Assembly: GCA_011048485.1 (NCBI GenBank)
Contig: DSDX01000395.1
Location: forward strand, 1 to 16,479
DNA length: 16,479 nt
Direction of reading: 5' to 3'
Source: Candidatus Aminicenantota bacterium
Lineage (GTDB): Bacteria; Acidobacteriota; Aminicenantia; Aminicenantales; Saccharicenantaceae
A program made the position numbers and the translations under genes. Below are positions 1 through 6,488 of this stretch, one piece after another. The notes under the pieces were generated by a model, which saw nothing but the letters and a program-made list of their open reading frames with translations, was not told the DNA's origin and did not search any database. Every line of letters begins with the position of its first letter. Position 1 is the stretch's first letter.

Positions 1-1211
1 GCCAGGGCGCCGTGCCCGATCTCGCGGCGGCCCGGGCCCCGGAGAAAGCCGACCTCGCCGACCGAGAAGGGCGGGAAGTTGTAGTGGAGCATGAACCTCT
101 TCTTGGATTCCTCGCCCAGGCTGTCAAGCCTCTGGGCGTCCTCGAACGTGCCCAGCGTGACCGTGGCCAGGGCTTGGGTCTCGCCTCGGGTGAACAGGGC
201 CGAGCCGTGGGTCCGGGTCAGAAGCCCGACCTCGGCCGTGATCGGTCGGATGTCGTCGAAGCCGCGGCCGTCGGTCCGGAGCTTCTTCTCCAGGACGAGG
301 CGGCGGAAGAGCTTCTCCTCGAGCTTGGCGAACAGGCCTTTCAGCTCGAGCCTGTCCTCGGGCTTGTCCTCGGGGGCCTCGGCCAGGACGGCCTCGCGCA
401 CGCCCGCCAGGGCGGCTTCGCTGGCCTTTTTGCCCCGGACCTGCATGGCTTCGAGCAGGGCGGGGCCGTGCGCCTCCTCGATCCGGGCCAGCTTTTCGGC
501 GTCGACGGCCTTTGGCGTGAACTCGCGCTTCCGGATGTCGAGGCTCGCGAAGAGGTCCTTTTGGGCCCGGATGATCCTGAGATTCTCCTCGTGGGCCAGG
601 GCCAGGGCCTCGAGGACCTTCTCCTCGTCGATCTCCTGGGCGCCGGCCTCGATCATGATGATGCCGTTCTCGTTGCTGACGACGGTCAGGTTCAGGGGGC
701 TCCGGTCGAGCTCGTGGTCGGTCGGATTGACGACGTAGGCCCCGTCGACGATCCCGACCTTGACCGCGCCGAGGGGCGTCGTGAACGGGATGTCCGAGAA
801 ATAGAGGGCGGCGGAGGCGCCGATGACGCCGAGCGTGTCCGGTTCGCTCTCGAGGTCGGCCGAGAGGAGCAGGCCGACGATCTGGGTGTCGAAGAAGTAG
901 CCCTCGGGAAAGAGGGGCCGGATGGGGCGGTCGATCTGGCGGGCCATGAGGATCTCGCGTTCCGAGGGCCGGCCCTCGCGCTTGAAGAAGCCGCCGGGGA
1001 TCTTGCCCGCGGCGTAGGTGTTCTCCCGGTAGTCGACGATGAGGGGAAGGAAATCCTTGCCCTCTTTCAGCTCCTTGCGGGAGGTCGCCGCGACGAACAT
1101 CATCGTGTCGCCGTAGCGGAGCAGGGCCGAGCCGTCGGCCTGCTTGGCGACCTTGCCGATCTCGATGCTGAGGGTTCTCTTGTTGATCTCTAGACGGATA
1201 GTATGTGACAT
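1..1211 (-). CDS. pnp: Polyribonucleotide nucleotidyltransferase (PNPase), N-terminal 403 residues; 3' end outside window
   Basis: PNPase is the phosphate-dependent 3'-5' exoribonuclease and RNA polymerase of the bacterial degradosome; it acts in the cytoplasm as a trimer. The reverse strand reads MSHTIRLEINKRTLSIEIGK from an ATG at 1211. The first RNase PH domain (about residues 8-140) contains the family block FFKREGRPSEREILMARQID and then RPIRPLFPEG. An all-helical linker follows (about 240-305), then the start of the second RNase PH domain with LRTDGRGFDDIRPI and HGSALFTRGETQAL. The frame is open to the window edge, so roughly the last 300 residues (rest of the second PH domain, KH and S1 domains) are missing relative to the usual ~700. 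AAGGAA lies just upstream of the ATG and fixes the start. The gene follows rpsO by 24 bases, the widely conserved rpsO-pnp order, and probably shares its promoter. Confidence 0.97.
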   Translation of the reverse strand, partial: MSHTIRLEINKRTLSIEIGKVAKQADGSALLRYGDTMMFVAATSRKELKEGKDFLPLIVDYRENTYAAGKIPGGFFKREGRPSEREILMARQIDRPIRPLFPEGYFFDTQIVGLLLSADLESEPDTLGVIGASAALYFSDIPFTTPLGAVKVGIVDGAYVVNPTDHELDRSPLNLTVVSNENGIIMIEAGAQEIDEEKVLEALALAHEENLRIIRAQKDLFASLDIRKREFTPKAVDAEKLARIEEAHGPALLEAMQVRGKKASEAALAGVREAVLAEAPEDKPEDRLELKGLFAKLEEKLFRRLVLEKKLRTDGRGFDDIRPITAEVGLLTRTHGSALFTRGETQALATVTLGTFEDAQRLDSLGEESKKRFMLHYNFPPFSVGEVGFLRGPGRREIGHGAL

Positions 1212-1235
1212 GGGGGTTCCTTTGCGAGGCGGGGC

Positions 1236-1502
1236 CTACTTGCGCAGGCCGAGCTTGCGGATGAGCTTTTCGTAGCGGCCGACATCTTGGTTCTTGATGT
1301 ACTCGAGGAGCCGCTTTCTCCGGCCGACCAGCTTCATGAGGCCGGCCCGGGAGTGGAAGTCCTTCTTGTGGTCGCCGAAGTGTTTGACGAGCAGGTTGAT
1401 CCGCTCCGTCAGCAAGGCGACCTGGACCTCAGGCGATCCCGAATCGACGGGATGGGCCTGATTGTCCTTGACAATCTTCGTCTTCTGTTCCTTGCTGATC
1501 AC
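1236..1502 (-). CDS. rpsO: 30S ribosomal protein S15
   Basis: S15 is a primary 16S rRNA-binding protein of the small-subunit platform. The 88 residues match the family's usual length (89 in E. coli) and carry its signatures: GSPEVQVALLTERI near residue 22, the HFGDHKKDFHSRAGL loop that binds the rRNA three-way junction, and the VGRRKRLLEYI helix. The start is GTG; AGGAG lies 11 bases upstream and no better in-frame start exists. It sits 24 bases before pnp and behind a good promoter at 1536-1564, giving a leader of about 26 bases. That short leader leaves little room for a large autoregulatory pseudoknot like the E. coli one, although an S15-binding fold cannot be excluded by eye. Confidence 0.98.
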   Translation of the reverse strand: MISKEQKTKIVKDNQAHPVDSGSPEVQVALLTERINLLVKHFGDHKKDFHSRAGLMKLVGRRKRLLEYIKNQDVGRYEKLIRKLGLRK

Positions 1503-1535
1503 GCTTGTCTGTTCTCCTGATTATTTTTCCGGGAT

Positions 1536-1564
1536 ATTCTAACAGAAACGGAGCTGAAAGACAA
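1536..1564 (-). promoter_or_regulatory. Sigma70-type promoter of rpsO-pnp
   Basis: On the minus strand a -35 box TTGTCT (1559-1564) is separated by exactly 17 bases from a -10 box TAGAAT (1536-1541, five of six consensus bases). The predicted start is near 1528-1529, about 26 bases before the rpsO GTG. It lies between the small upstream gene (stop at 1611) and rpsO, so rpsO-pnp can be transcribed independently of it. Confidence 0.75.
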
Positions 1565-1610
1565 CACAATCTTGGATTTGCGGGCCGGGGGAGAGGGGAC
1601 GGTCCGCGGA

Positions 1611-1775
1611 TCAGGAGGACAGGGCCTTCTTGCGGGCCAGGAGCTGGCGCGCGTACGTCGAATCGAGGCCGCCCTGCTTGTCCCGGCACTCGGCCAGCTT
1701 GGCCTCGATCTCGGCCAGGGTCAGGGCGTTCATTTTCTTCCTTTTCGGCGTCGTTTCCTGCTTTTCGTCGGCCAT
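1611..1775 (-). CDS. Small conserved-looking basic protein, 54 residues, unknown function
   Basis: I do not recognise a named family. The product begins MADEKQETTPKRKKMNALTL. It has a charged, probably disordered N-terminal 14 residues and then a predicted helical body (about 16-54) rich in Ala, Leu and Lys; there is no signal peptide or membrane segment. AAAGGA lies nine bases before the ATG at 1775. A second ATG (residue 15, at 1733) also has AAGGAAG just upstream, so a 40-residue form is possible. A promoter at 1831-1859 precedes it. It is codirectional with rpsO, 108 bases away, and divergent from the deacylase. The good Shine-Dalgarno sequence and promoter argue that it is real. A longer open frame continues upstream to 3581, but that part is antisense to the deacylase. 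Confidence 0.7.
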   Translation of the reverse strand: MADEKQETTPKRKKMNALTLAEIEAKLAECRDKQGGLDSTYARQLLARKKALSS

Positions 1776-1830
1776 TCGCTTCGGTCCTTTCGGGATGTCC
1801 AGCGGGCGCCGTCTCGGGCCCGGGAGCGCT

Positions 1831-1859
1831 AATCTACCAGAATCCCCCGGGGAAGGCAA
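1831..1859 (-). promoter_or_regulatory. Promoter of the 54-residue protein gene
   Basis: Minus-strand -35 TTGCCT (1854-1859) and -10 TAGATT (1831-1836) are separated by 17 bases. The predicted start near 1824 gives a leader of about 49 bases that includes the AAAGGA ribosome-binding site. It stands back to back with the plus-strand promoter at 1891-1919. Confidence 0.55.
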
Positions 1860-1890
1860 ATCGCCCCGACGGCGTGACGAGCGGGGCCCG

Positions 1891-1919
1891 TTTACTCGCG
1901 GTCGATCTTGAGCTATCAT
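1891..1919 (+). promoter_or_regulatory. Promoter of the deacylase-M23 operon, probably leaderless
   Basis: TTTACT (1891-1896), a 17-base spacer, then TATCAT (1914-1919; five of six consensus bases). The predicted transcription start is about 1926, leaving only some three bases before the ATG at 1929. No Shine-Dalgarno sequence is present. An in-frame TTG at 1908 lies upstream of the predicted transcript start, so it is unlikely to be used. Confidence 0.6.
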
Positions 1920-1928
1920 GAGCGGGAC

Positions 1929-3638
1929 ATGACCAAAATGGATCGGAGAGCGTTCATCCGGGGCGCCCTGAGAACGGCGGCCGCGGCCTCCGCCGGAGGC
2001 GCGGGCCTGCTGCTCAAGGGGTGCTCCAAGGGCAAGGACCTCGATCTGCTCATCGCCGGGGGCACGGTCTACGACGGTTCGGGAGGACCCCCCGTGAGGG
2101 CGGACGTGGGCCTCGCGGATGGGGCCATCCGGGCCATCGGACGGATCCGCCGGTCCCGGGCCGAGGCCGTCATCGAGGCCGAAGGCCTGGCGGTCTGCCC
2201 CGGATTCATCGATGTCCACGACCATACCGACATCGGCTTGCTCGTCAATCCCCGGGCTGAGAGCGCGGTTCGCCAGGGCGTGACCACCCTCATCAGCGGC
2301 CAGTGCGGCGGCTCGCCCTTCCCGCTCACCGACGAGGAGGCCGCGGAGATGGGCCGAAGGCTGGCCAAGGAGTACGGTCTGGAGGCGGATTGGCGCGACA
2401 TCCGGGGCTTCCTGGCCCGTCTCGAGCGGACCGGCGCCGCCGTCAACTACGCCACGTTCGTCGGCCATGGCACGGTCCGGGCCGCCGCCATGGGCTACGG
2501 CGACCGGCCGGCGTCCGAAGCGGAGATGGCGAAGATGAAGGCCCTGGTGGCCGAAGCCATGGCCGGCGGGGCGCTGGGCCTGTCTTCGGGCCTCGAGTAC
2601 ACGCCGGGCAGCTTCGCCCCGACGGAAGAGCTCATCGAGCTCAGCCGGGTGGCCGCCCTGGCGGGAGGGGTCTACGCGACCCACATGCGCGACGAGGAGG
2701 CGGGCGTGCTCGAAGCTGTCGACGAGGCCCTGCGGATCGCCGCCGAAGCGCCCATCCGGCTCCAGATCTCCCACCTCAAGATCGGCGAGGCCGTCAATTG
2801 GCCGAAGATCGGCCCGCTCCTGGCCAAGGTCGATGGCGCTCGGGCCGCCGGCGTCGAACTCCGGTGCGACCGCTATCCGTACATCGCCGGGGCGACCGGC
2901 CTGAGCCTCCTGTTCCCGATGTGGTCGCGGGAGGGCGTCGGCGACGACTTCGTCGCCCGGCTCAAGGATCCCACGCTCGACGCGCGCCTCCGGGAGGCCC
3001 TGGCCGACCAGGAAAAGCGCTATGGCACCTGGGACAAGGTCCTTATCTCGGCAGTGGCCACGGAGGCGAACCGGGTTTTCGAGGGCCGGAGCGTGCTCGA
3101 GGGCTCGCGAGCCGTCGGGAAGCCGCCCTACGAGTTCATGCGCGATCTCCTCATCGAGGAGTTGGGGCGCGTGGGGATGATCAGTTTCTATGGCGATGAG
3201 AGCGTTCTCAAGCGCATCCTGGCCCATCCCCTCGTCGGCGTCGGCGCCGACAGCGAGGCGGTCGCGCCCTATGGCCCCCTGAGCGAGGGCCGGCCTCATC
3301 CCCGGTATTACGGGACTTTCCCGCGCGTCCTGGGGAGGTATGTCCGCGAGGAGAAGCTGATGCCCCTCGAGGAGATGATCAGGAAGATGACCTCCATGCC
3401 GGCCGATCATATGGGCTTCGTCCGCCGGGGCCGGCTCAAGATCGGCTGGGCGGCCGATATCTGCCTGTTCGACCCGGACCGGGTCGTCGACAAAGCGACC
3501 TTCAAGGAGCCCGCGGCCTACCCCGAGGGGATCCCCAAAGTCATCGTCAACGGCCGGGTCGTCGTCGACGAAGGGACCCACACGGGCGAGCTCCCTGGGA
3601 GGATCCTGAGGAAGAACGCTCAGGGTTCCGTGGCATGA
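1929..3638 (+). CDS. N-acyl-D-amino-acid deacylase (D-aminoacylase family amidohydrolase), Tat-exported putative lipoprotein
   Basis: It hydrolyses N-acyl-D-amino acids (or a related cyclic or amide substrate) to the free D-amino acid, by family membership. From the ATG at 1929 the protein is 569 residues. The N-terminus has a twin-arginine motif (DRRAFIR, residues 5-11), a hydrophobic stretch and a lipobox-like LKGC (Cys32), so it should be folded before export and may be lipid-anchored. The metal and catalytic set of D-aminoacylases is visible: HxH at 97/99, Cys126 in GQCGG, His252, His282 in QISHLK, and Asp441 in GADSEA. The spacing matches the Alcaligenes D-aminoacylase pattern for H67/H69/C96/H220/H250; the last Asp is farther away. 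The substrate is not fixed by sequence; dihydroorotase-like relatives exist. The stop overlaps the next start (ATGA), which suggests translational coupling to the M23 peptidase. ATG at 1938 is an alternative start. Confidence 0.9.
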   Translation: MTKMDRRAFIRGALRTAAAASAGGAGLLLKGCSKGKDLDLLIAGGTVYDGSGGPPVRADVGLADGAIRAIGRIRRSRAEAVIEAEGLAVCPGFIDVHDHTDIGLLVNPRAESAVRQGVTTLISGQCGGSPFPLTDEEAAEMGRRLAKEYGLEADWRDIRGFLARLERTGAAVNYATFVGHGTVRAAAMGYGDRPASEAEMAKMKALVAEAMAGGALGLSSGLEYTPGSFAPTEELIELSRVAALAGGVYATHMRDEEAGVLEAVDEALRIAAEAPIRLQISHLKIGEAVNWPKIGPLLAKVDGARAAGVELRCDRYPYIAGATGLSLLFPMWSREGVGDDFVARLKDPTLDARLREALADQEKRYGTWDKVLISAVATEANRVFEGRSVLEGSRAVGKPPYEFMRDLLIEELGRVGMISFYGDESVLKRILAHPLVGVGADSEAVAPYGPLSEGRPHPRYYGTFPRVLGRYVREEKLMPLEEMIRKMTSMPADHMGFVRRGRLKIGWAADICLFDPDRVVDKATFKEPAAYPEGIPKVIVNGRVVVDEGTHTGELPGRILRKNAQGSVA

Positions 3639-4543
3639 GCGGCTCCGCCGGGCCGCAGTTCCGTTGGCTTGCCGCGGCTGTGGCCGCGCTCCTCGCCTGT
3701 TTCGGTGCGTTCACGGGCGGCGCCCAGGAACGGGCCGAGATACCGGCTCCGGTCGTCCGTCTGGCTTACCGTTCCCTCCAACCGGGCGAACCGCTGCTCG
3801 TCCTTCTCGAATCCGCGAGCACCGTCCGGTCGGCCGCGGTGACGTTCCTCGACCGGACCGCGGAGCTGAGGCCGGCGCCGGACGGCGGGGGCGTCTTCGC
3901 CTTTCTCGGGATCGACCTCCAGACCAAGCCGGGCGCTCACGCGCTGATCGTCAAGGTCGTCAAGACCGACGGGACCGTCGAACGCGTCGAGAAAGAGCTT
4001 CTCGTGGTCGACAAGGACTTTCCTTCGACCAAGCTCACGCTCAAGGCCGAATACGTGACGCCACCGGCGTCGGTCCTGGGCCGGATCAAGCGGGAGTCCG
4101 AGCTCATCGCCCTGGCGATGAGCGTGGTCACGCCGGAGTGGCTGGGCGACGGGCCGTTCGCGCTCCCTCATGTCGCCCCGTCCTGGTCCAACTTCGGCCA
4201 GAGACGGCTCAACAACAACGTCCTGCAGTCGCTCCACACCGGGCTCGACCTTCGGGTCCCGTTCGGCGAATCCATCAAGGCGACCAACGCCGGCCGGGTG
4301 GCCATGGCCAGCGATCTCTATATGGGCGGCAAGACCGTCATCATCGACCACGGCCTGGGCGTCTTCAGTTCCTACGGCCACCTGTCGGAGCTGCTCGTCA
4401 AGAGGGGAGAGGCCGTGACGAAGGGCCAGACGGTCGGCCTGTGCGGTTCGACGGGCCGGTCGACCGGACCTCACCTCCACTGGGCCTTCAAGATCCTCGG
4501 GGCCCGGGTCGATCCCGAAGCCATGCTCCGCCTGCCTCTCTGA
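3635..4543 (+). CDS. Exported M23-family metallopeptidase (LytM-type peptidoglycan endopeptidase)
   Basis: M23 zinc peptidases cleave peptidoglycan cross-links or stem peptides. This 302-residue protein has an N-terminal hydrophobic segment (about 11-28). It may be cut after GGA (residue 30), or act as a lipoprotein through LLAC (Cys22); I cannot decide which. An about 110-residue beta-rich domain follows, and the C-terminal M23 domain spans about 185-300. The zinc ligands are present: HTGLD (His201, Asp205) and HLH (His280, His282), plus His249 in SYGHL, so it should be catalytically active, unlike degenerate EnvC or NlpD types. It overlaps the deacylase by four bases, has only a weak AGGG upstream, and is probably translated by coupling. 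The pair suggests processing of D-amino-acid-containing wall peptides outside the cytoplasm. Confidence 0.92.
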   Translation: MSGSAGPQFRWLAAAVAALLACFGAFTGGAQERAEIPAPVVRLAYRSLQPGEPLLVLLESASTVRSAAVTFLDRTAELRPAPDGGGVFAFLGIDLQTKPGAHALIVKVVKTDGTVERVEKELLVVDKDFPSTKLTLKAEYVTPPASVLGRIKRESELIALAMSVVTPEWLGDGPFALPHVAPSWSNFGQRRLNNNVLQSLHTGLDLRVPFGESIKATNAGRVAMASDLYMGGKTVIIDHGLGVFSSYGHLSELLVKRGEAVTKGQTVGLCGSTGRSTGPHLHWAFKILGARVDPEAMLRLPL

Positions 4544-4569
4544 GCTGGACGATCCGCAGGGACGCAGGT

Positions 4570-4581
4570 CCTCTCGAGAGG
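4570..4581. repeat. 12-base perfect palindrome
   Basis: CCTCTCGAGAGG lies 26 bases after the M23 stop codon. It has no following T-tract, so it is not a standard intrinsic terminator; it could be a regulator site or chance in GC-rich sequence. Confidence 0.4.
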
Positions 4582-4618
4582 TCAGAGGATCCCAAGACCG
4601 GCCTTAGAGTTCTCCGGG

Positions 4619-4645
4619 CGAGCCGGGACCTTCTCTCCGGCTTCG
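4619..4645 (+). repeat. GC-rich hairpin between the M23 gene and the ABC cassette
   Basis: CGAGCCGG at 4619-4626 pairs with CCGGCTTCG at 4637-4645, with one bulged base and a loop of about ten bases. There is no U-run downstream. It may contribute to 3'-end formation or processing of the deacylase-M23 message, but a terminator role is unproven. Confidence 0.4.
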
Positions 4646-4655
4646 GATGGAACAA

Positions 4656-4675
4656 ATACGGCTTGCGCTCCGTAT
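4656..4675. repeat. Inverted repeat overlapping the -35 of the ABC operon, candidate operator
   Basis: ATACGG at 4656-4661 and CCGTAT at 4670-4675 are perfect inverted arms separated by eight bases. The centre contains the proposed -35 TTGCGC (4663-4668). A dimeric repressor bound here would block the promoter. No regulator gene is adjacent, so the ligand or regulator is unknown. It could instead form a small hairpin if transcribed from upstream. Confidence 0.45.
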
Positions 4676-4692
4676 GGAAATGAGAATAAACT
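4663..4692 (+). promoter_or_regulatory. Putative promoter of the ABC cassette, leaderless type
   Basis: TTGCGC (4663-4668), an 18-base spacer, and TAAACT (4687-4692, TANNNT). The -10 box ends nine bases before the ATG at 4702, exactly as at the deacylase gene, and no Shine-Dalgarno sequence is present. The predicted transcript start would be about three bases before the ATG. Confidence 0.45.
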
Positions 4693-4701
4693 GCCAATCC
4701 G

Positions 4702-5613
4702 ATGAGCATCGAAGTCAAGGACCTGAGCTTTCGTTACGGACGGATCACGGCCCTTGACGGCGTGAGCATGAAGCTCGAGGAGGGGGCCGTAGGCCTGCTC
4801 GGGCCGAACGGGGCCGGCAAGAGCACCCTCCTGCGTATCCTCCTCGGCTTCCTCGTCCCGGAGCGCGGCGAGGGCAAGGTCCTGGGTTACGACATCCGCC
4901 GCGAGCAGGCCCTGATCCGCCGCGCGGTCGGCTACATGCCCGAGAGCGACTGCTTCATAGCCGGCATGGACGCCGTGACCTTCACCTCCTATTTCGGGGA
5001 GCTCTCGGGCATGCCCCGTCAGGAGGCCATGAAGCGGGCCCATGAGGTCCTCTACTATGTCGGGCTCGGCGAGGCCCGCTACAGGCTCCTCGACACCTAT
5101 TCCGCGGGCATGAAACAGAGGCTCAAGCTGGCCCAGGCGCTCGTCCACGATCCGAAGATCCTGTTCCTCGACGAGCCGACCTCGAACCTCGACCCGACGG
5201 GACGCGTGGAGATCCTCGAGCTCATCCGCGACATCTCCTCGAACAAGTCCATCCAAGTCCTCCTGTCCTCGCACATCCTCGACGACATCGAGGCGCTCTG
5301 CGAATCGGTGGTCATCCTGAAGCAGGGCCGACTCGCGGCCGAGGGGCGGATGGCCGATCTCAGGGCCATCCACTACAGCCTCTACGAGGTCCGGATCAAG
5401 GGTGACGGGGGTCCCTTCCGCGAGGATCTCGAAGGGTTGGGCGCCCGGGTCGACGAGACGGCCGACGGACTCGTCAAGATCTACATGCCCGAAGGGGGGG
5501 ACCGCATGGACATCTTCCGGGCCGCCGTCCGGGCCGGCGTCCAGCTGCGCTCTTTCGTCAAGAGCCGGACCTCGCTCGAAGACCTCTTCGCCGGCGTCGT
5601 GGGAGTGGATTGA
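4702..5613 (+). CDS. ABC transporter ATP-binding protein (ABC-2 exporter type), first ATPase
   Basis: It powers export through an ABC-2 permease, most likely the gene immediately downstream. The 303 residues contain Walker A GPNGAGKST (34-42), the Q-loop region as GYMPES (Glu/Pro in place of the usual Gln), signature SAGMKQR (134-140), Walker B ILFLDEP (Asp157, Glu158), D-loop NLDPTG, and the switch His191 in SSHIL. The C-terminal ~95 residues form the extra domain typical of the CcmA/NatA-like exporter ATPases (COG1131). All residues needed for ATP hydrolysis are present. The start lacks a Shine-Dalgarno sequence, consistent with a leaderless message. The stop overlaps the permease start (TGATG). 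The transported substrate cannot be told from sequence. Confidence 0.95.
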   Translation: MSIEVKDLSFRYGRITALDGVSMKLEEGAVGLLGPNGAGKSTLLRILLGFLVPERGEGKVLGYDIRREQALIRRAVGYMPESDCFIAGMDAVTFTSYFGELSGMPRQEAMKRAHEVLYYVGLGEARYRLLDTYSAGMKQRLKLAQALVHDPKILFLDEPTSNLDPTGRVEILELIRDISSNKSIQVLLSSHILDDIEALCESVVILKQGRLAAEGRMADLRAIHYSLYEVRIKGDGGPFREDLEGLGARVDETADGLVKIYMPEGGDRMDIFRAAVRAGVQLRSFVKSRTSLEDLFAGVVGVD

Positions 5614-6488
5614 TGGGCGCCACGGTCCGCGAAAAAGGCTACACCCATTGGGACGGAACCCTCGTCGAGCGACGGTTCCCCTGGTGGCCCATCACCCGGA
5701 CGGGGATCCTGCTGGCCTTTCGCAAGAAGCGGTTCAAGCTGGTCTTCGCCGCCGCGTTCGTCCCGGCCTTCATTTTCCTCGTCGGGATCTACATCTCCGA
5801 GCGGCTCGAGGACTTCGAGAGGTTCCTGCAGGGGAGCGACCGCTTCCTCAATATCGGGCCGAAGTACTTCAGCACCTACTTCACCAACGACTCGCTCCTC
5901 TTTTTGATCGTCCTCGTCCTGGCCTACGGCGCCGGGGGGCTCATCGCCGACGACCTCAAGCACAGTTCCCTCCAGCTCTACTTCGCCCGTCCCCTGGTCA
6001 AGAGGGACTATCTCATCGGGAAGATGTCGGTCATCGCCTTCTTCGTCCTCATCCTGACGGCCCTGCCGGGACTCGTCCTCGTCGCCTTTAAGCTCGTTTT
6101 CGCGGGGAGCTTCAAGTTTTTCCTCCAATACCCCTGGCTGCCCCTGGCCATCGTCGGATACGCGGCGCTCCTGACCGTCTTCTTCGCCTTCTACGTCCTT
6201 CTGCTGTCCTCGGTCAGCAAGAACGCCCGCTATGTTATGGTCATGATCTTCGGCGTCTACATCTTCTCCAACGTCCTCTTCGGCATCCTCCGGGGCATTT
6301 TCAAGACCCCTTACATGGCCCTGTTCTCCGTCCCGGCCAATCTTCAGCAGGCGGGGGCTTTCCTCTTCGGCCAAAAGCTCCCCCACGCCGTGCCTGCGGT
6401 CTGGTCCTTCGCCGTCCTGGCGGGCCTCTGCCTCCTGGCGGCGGCCGTCCTCGACCGCAAGATCCGCGGCGTCGAGGTGATCCGATGA
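5613..6488 (+). CDS. ABC-2 type permease, first membrane subunit
   Basis: Membrane partner of an ABC exporter. The 291-residue protein has a cytoplasmic N-terminus of about 40 residues and six predicted membrane segments (about 42-62, 94-112, 136-160, 175-200, 207-228, 260-281). The cytoplasmic stretch before the third helix, ADDLKHSSLQLYFARPLVKR followed by DYLIGK, is the diagnostic motif of NosY/ABC2_membrane_2-like permeases (COG1277). The ATG at 5613 overlaps the ATPase stop by one base; an in-frame TTG one codon earlier is less likely. Its own stop overlaps the next ATPase start by ATGA, so the cassette is translationally coupled. Confidence 0.92.
   Translation: MGATVREKGYTHWDGTLVERRFPWWPITRTGILLAFRKKRFKLVFAAAFVPAFIFLVGIYISERLEDFERFLQGSDRFLNIGPKYFSTYFTNDSLLFLIVLVLAYGAGGLIADDLKHSSLQLYFARPLVKRDYLIGKMSVIAFFVLILTALPGLVLVAFKLVFAGSFKFFLQYPWLPLAIVGYAALLTVFFAFYVLLLSSVSKNARYVMVMIFGVYIFSNVLFGILRGIFKTPYMALFSVPANLQQAGAFLFGQKLPHAVPAVWSFAVLAGLCLLAAAVLDRKIRGVEVIR

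Noticed and set aside
12..1193. 393-codon open frame on the plus strand opposite pnp
   Set aside because: The minus strand encodes unmistakable PNPase; the plus frame is a codon-bias shadow with no family motif or Shine-Dalgarno sequence.
1603..1610. TCCGCGGA palindrome next to the stop of the 54-residue gene
   Set aside because: Short and without a T-tract on the minus strand; expected by chance at this GC content, so not called as a terminator.
1776..3581. Very long open frame on the minus strand opposite the deacylase gene
   Set aside because: It is antisense to a gene with complete family motifs, has low-complexity Gly/Ala/Arg/Asp composition typical of GC-rich shadow frames, and only its last 54 codons (from 1775) have a start with a ribosome-binding site.
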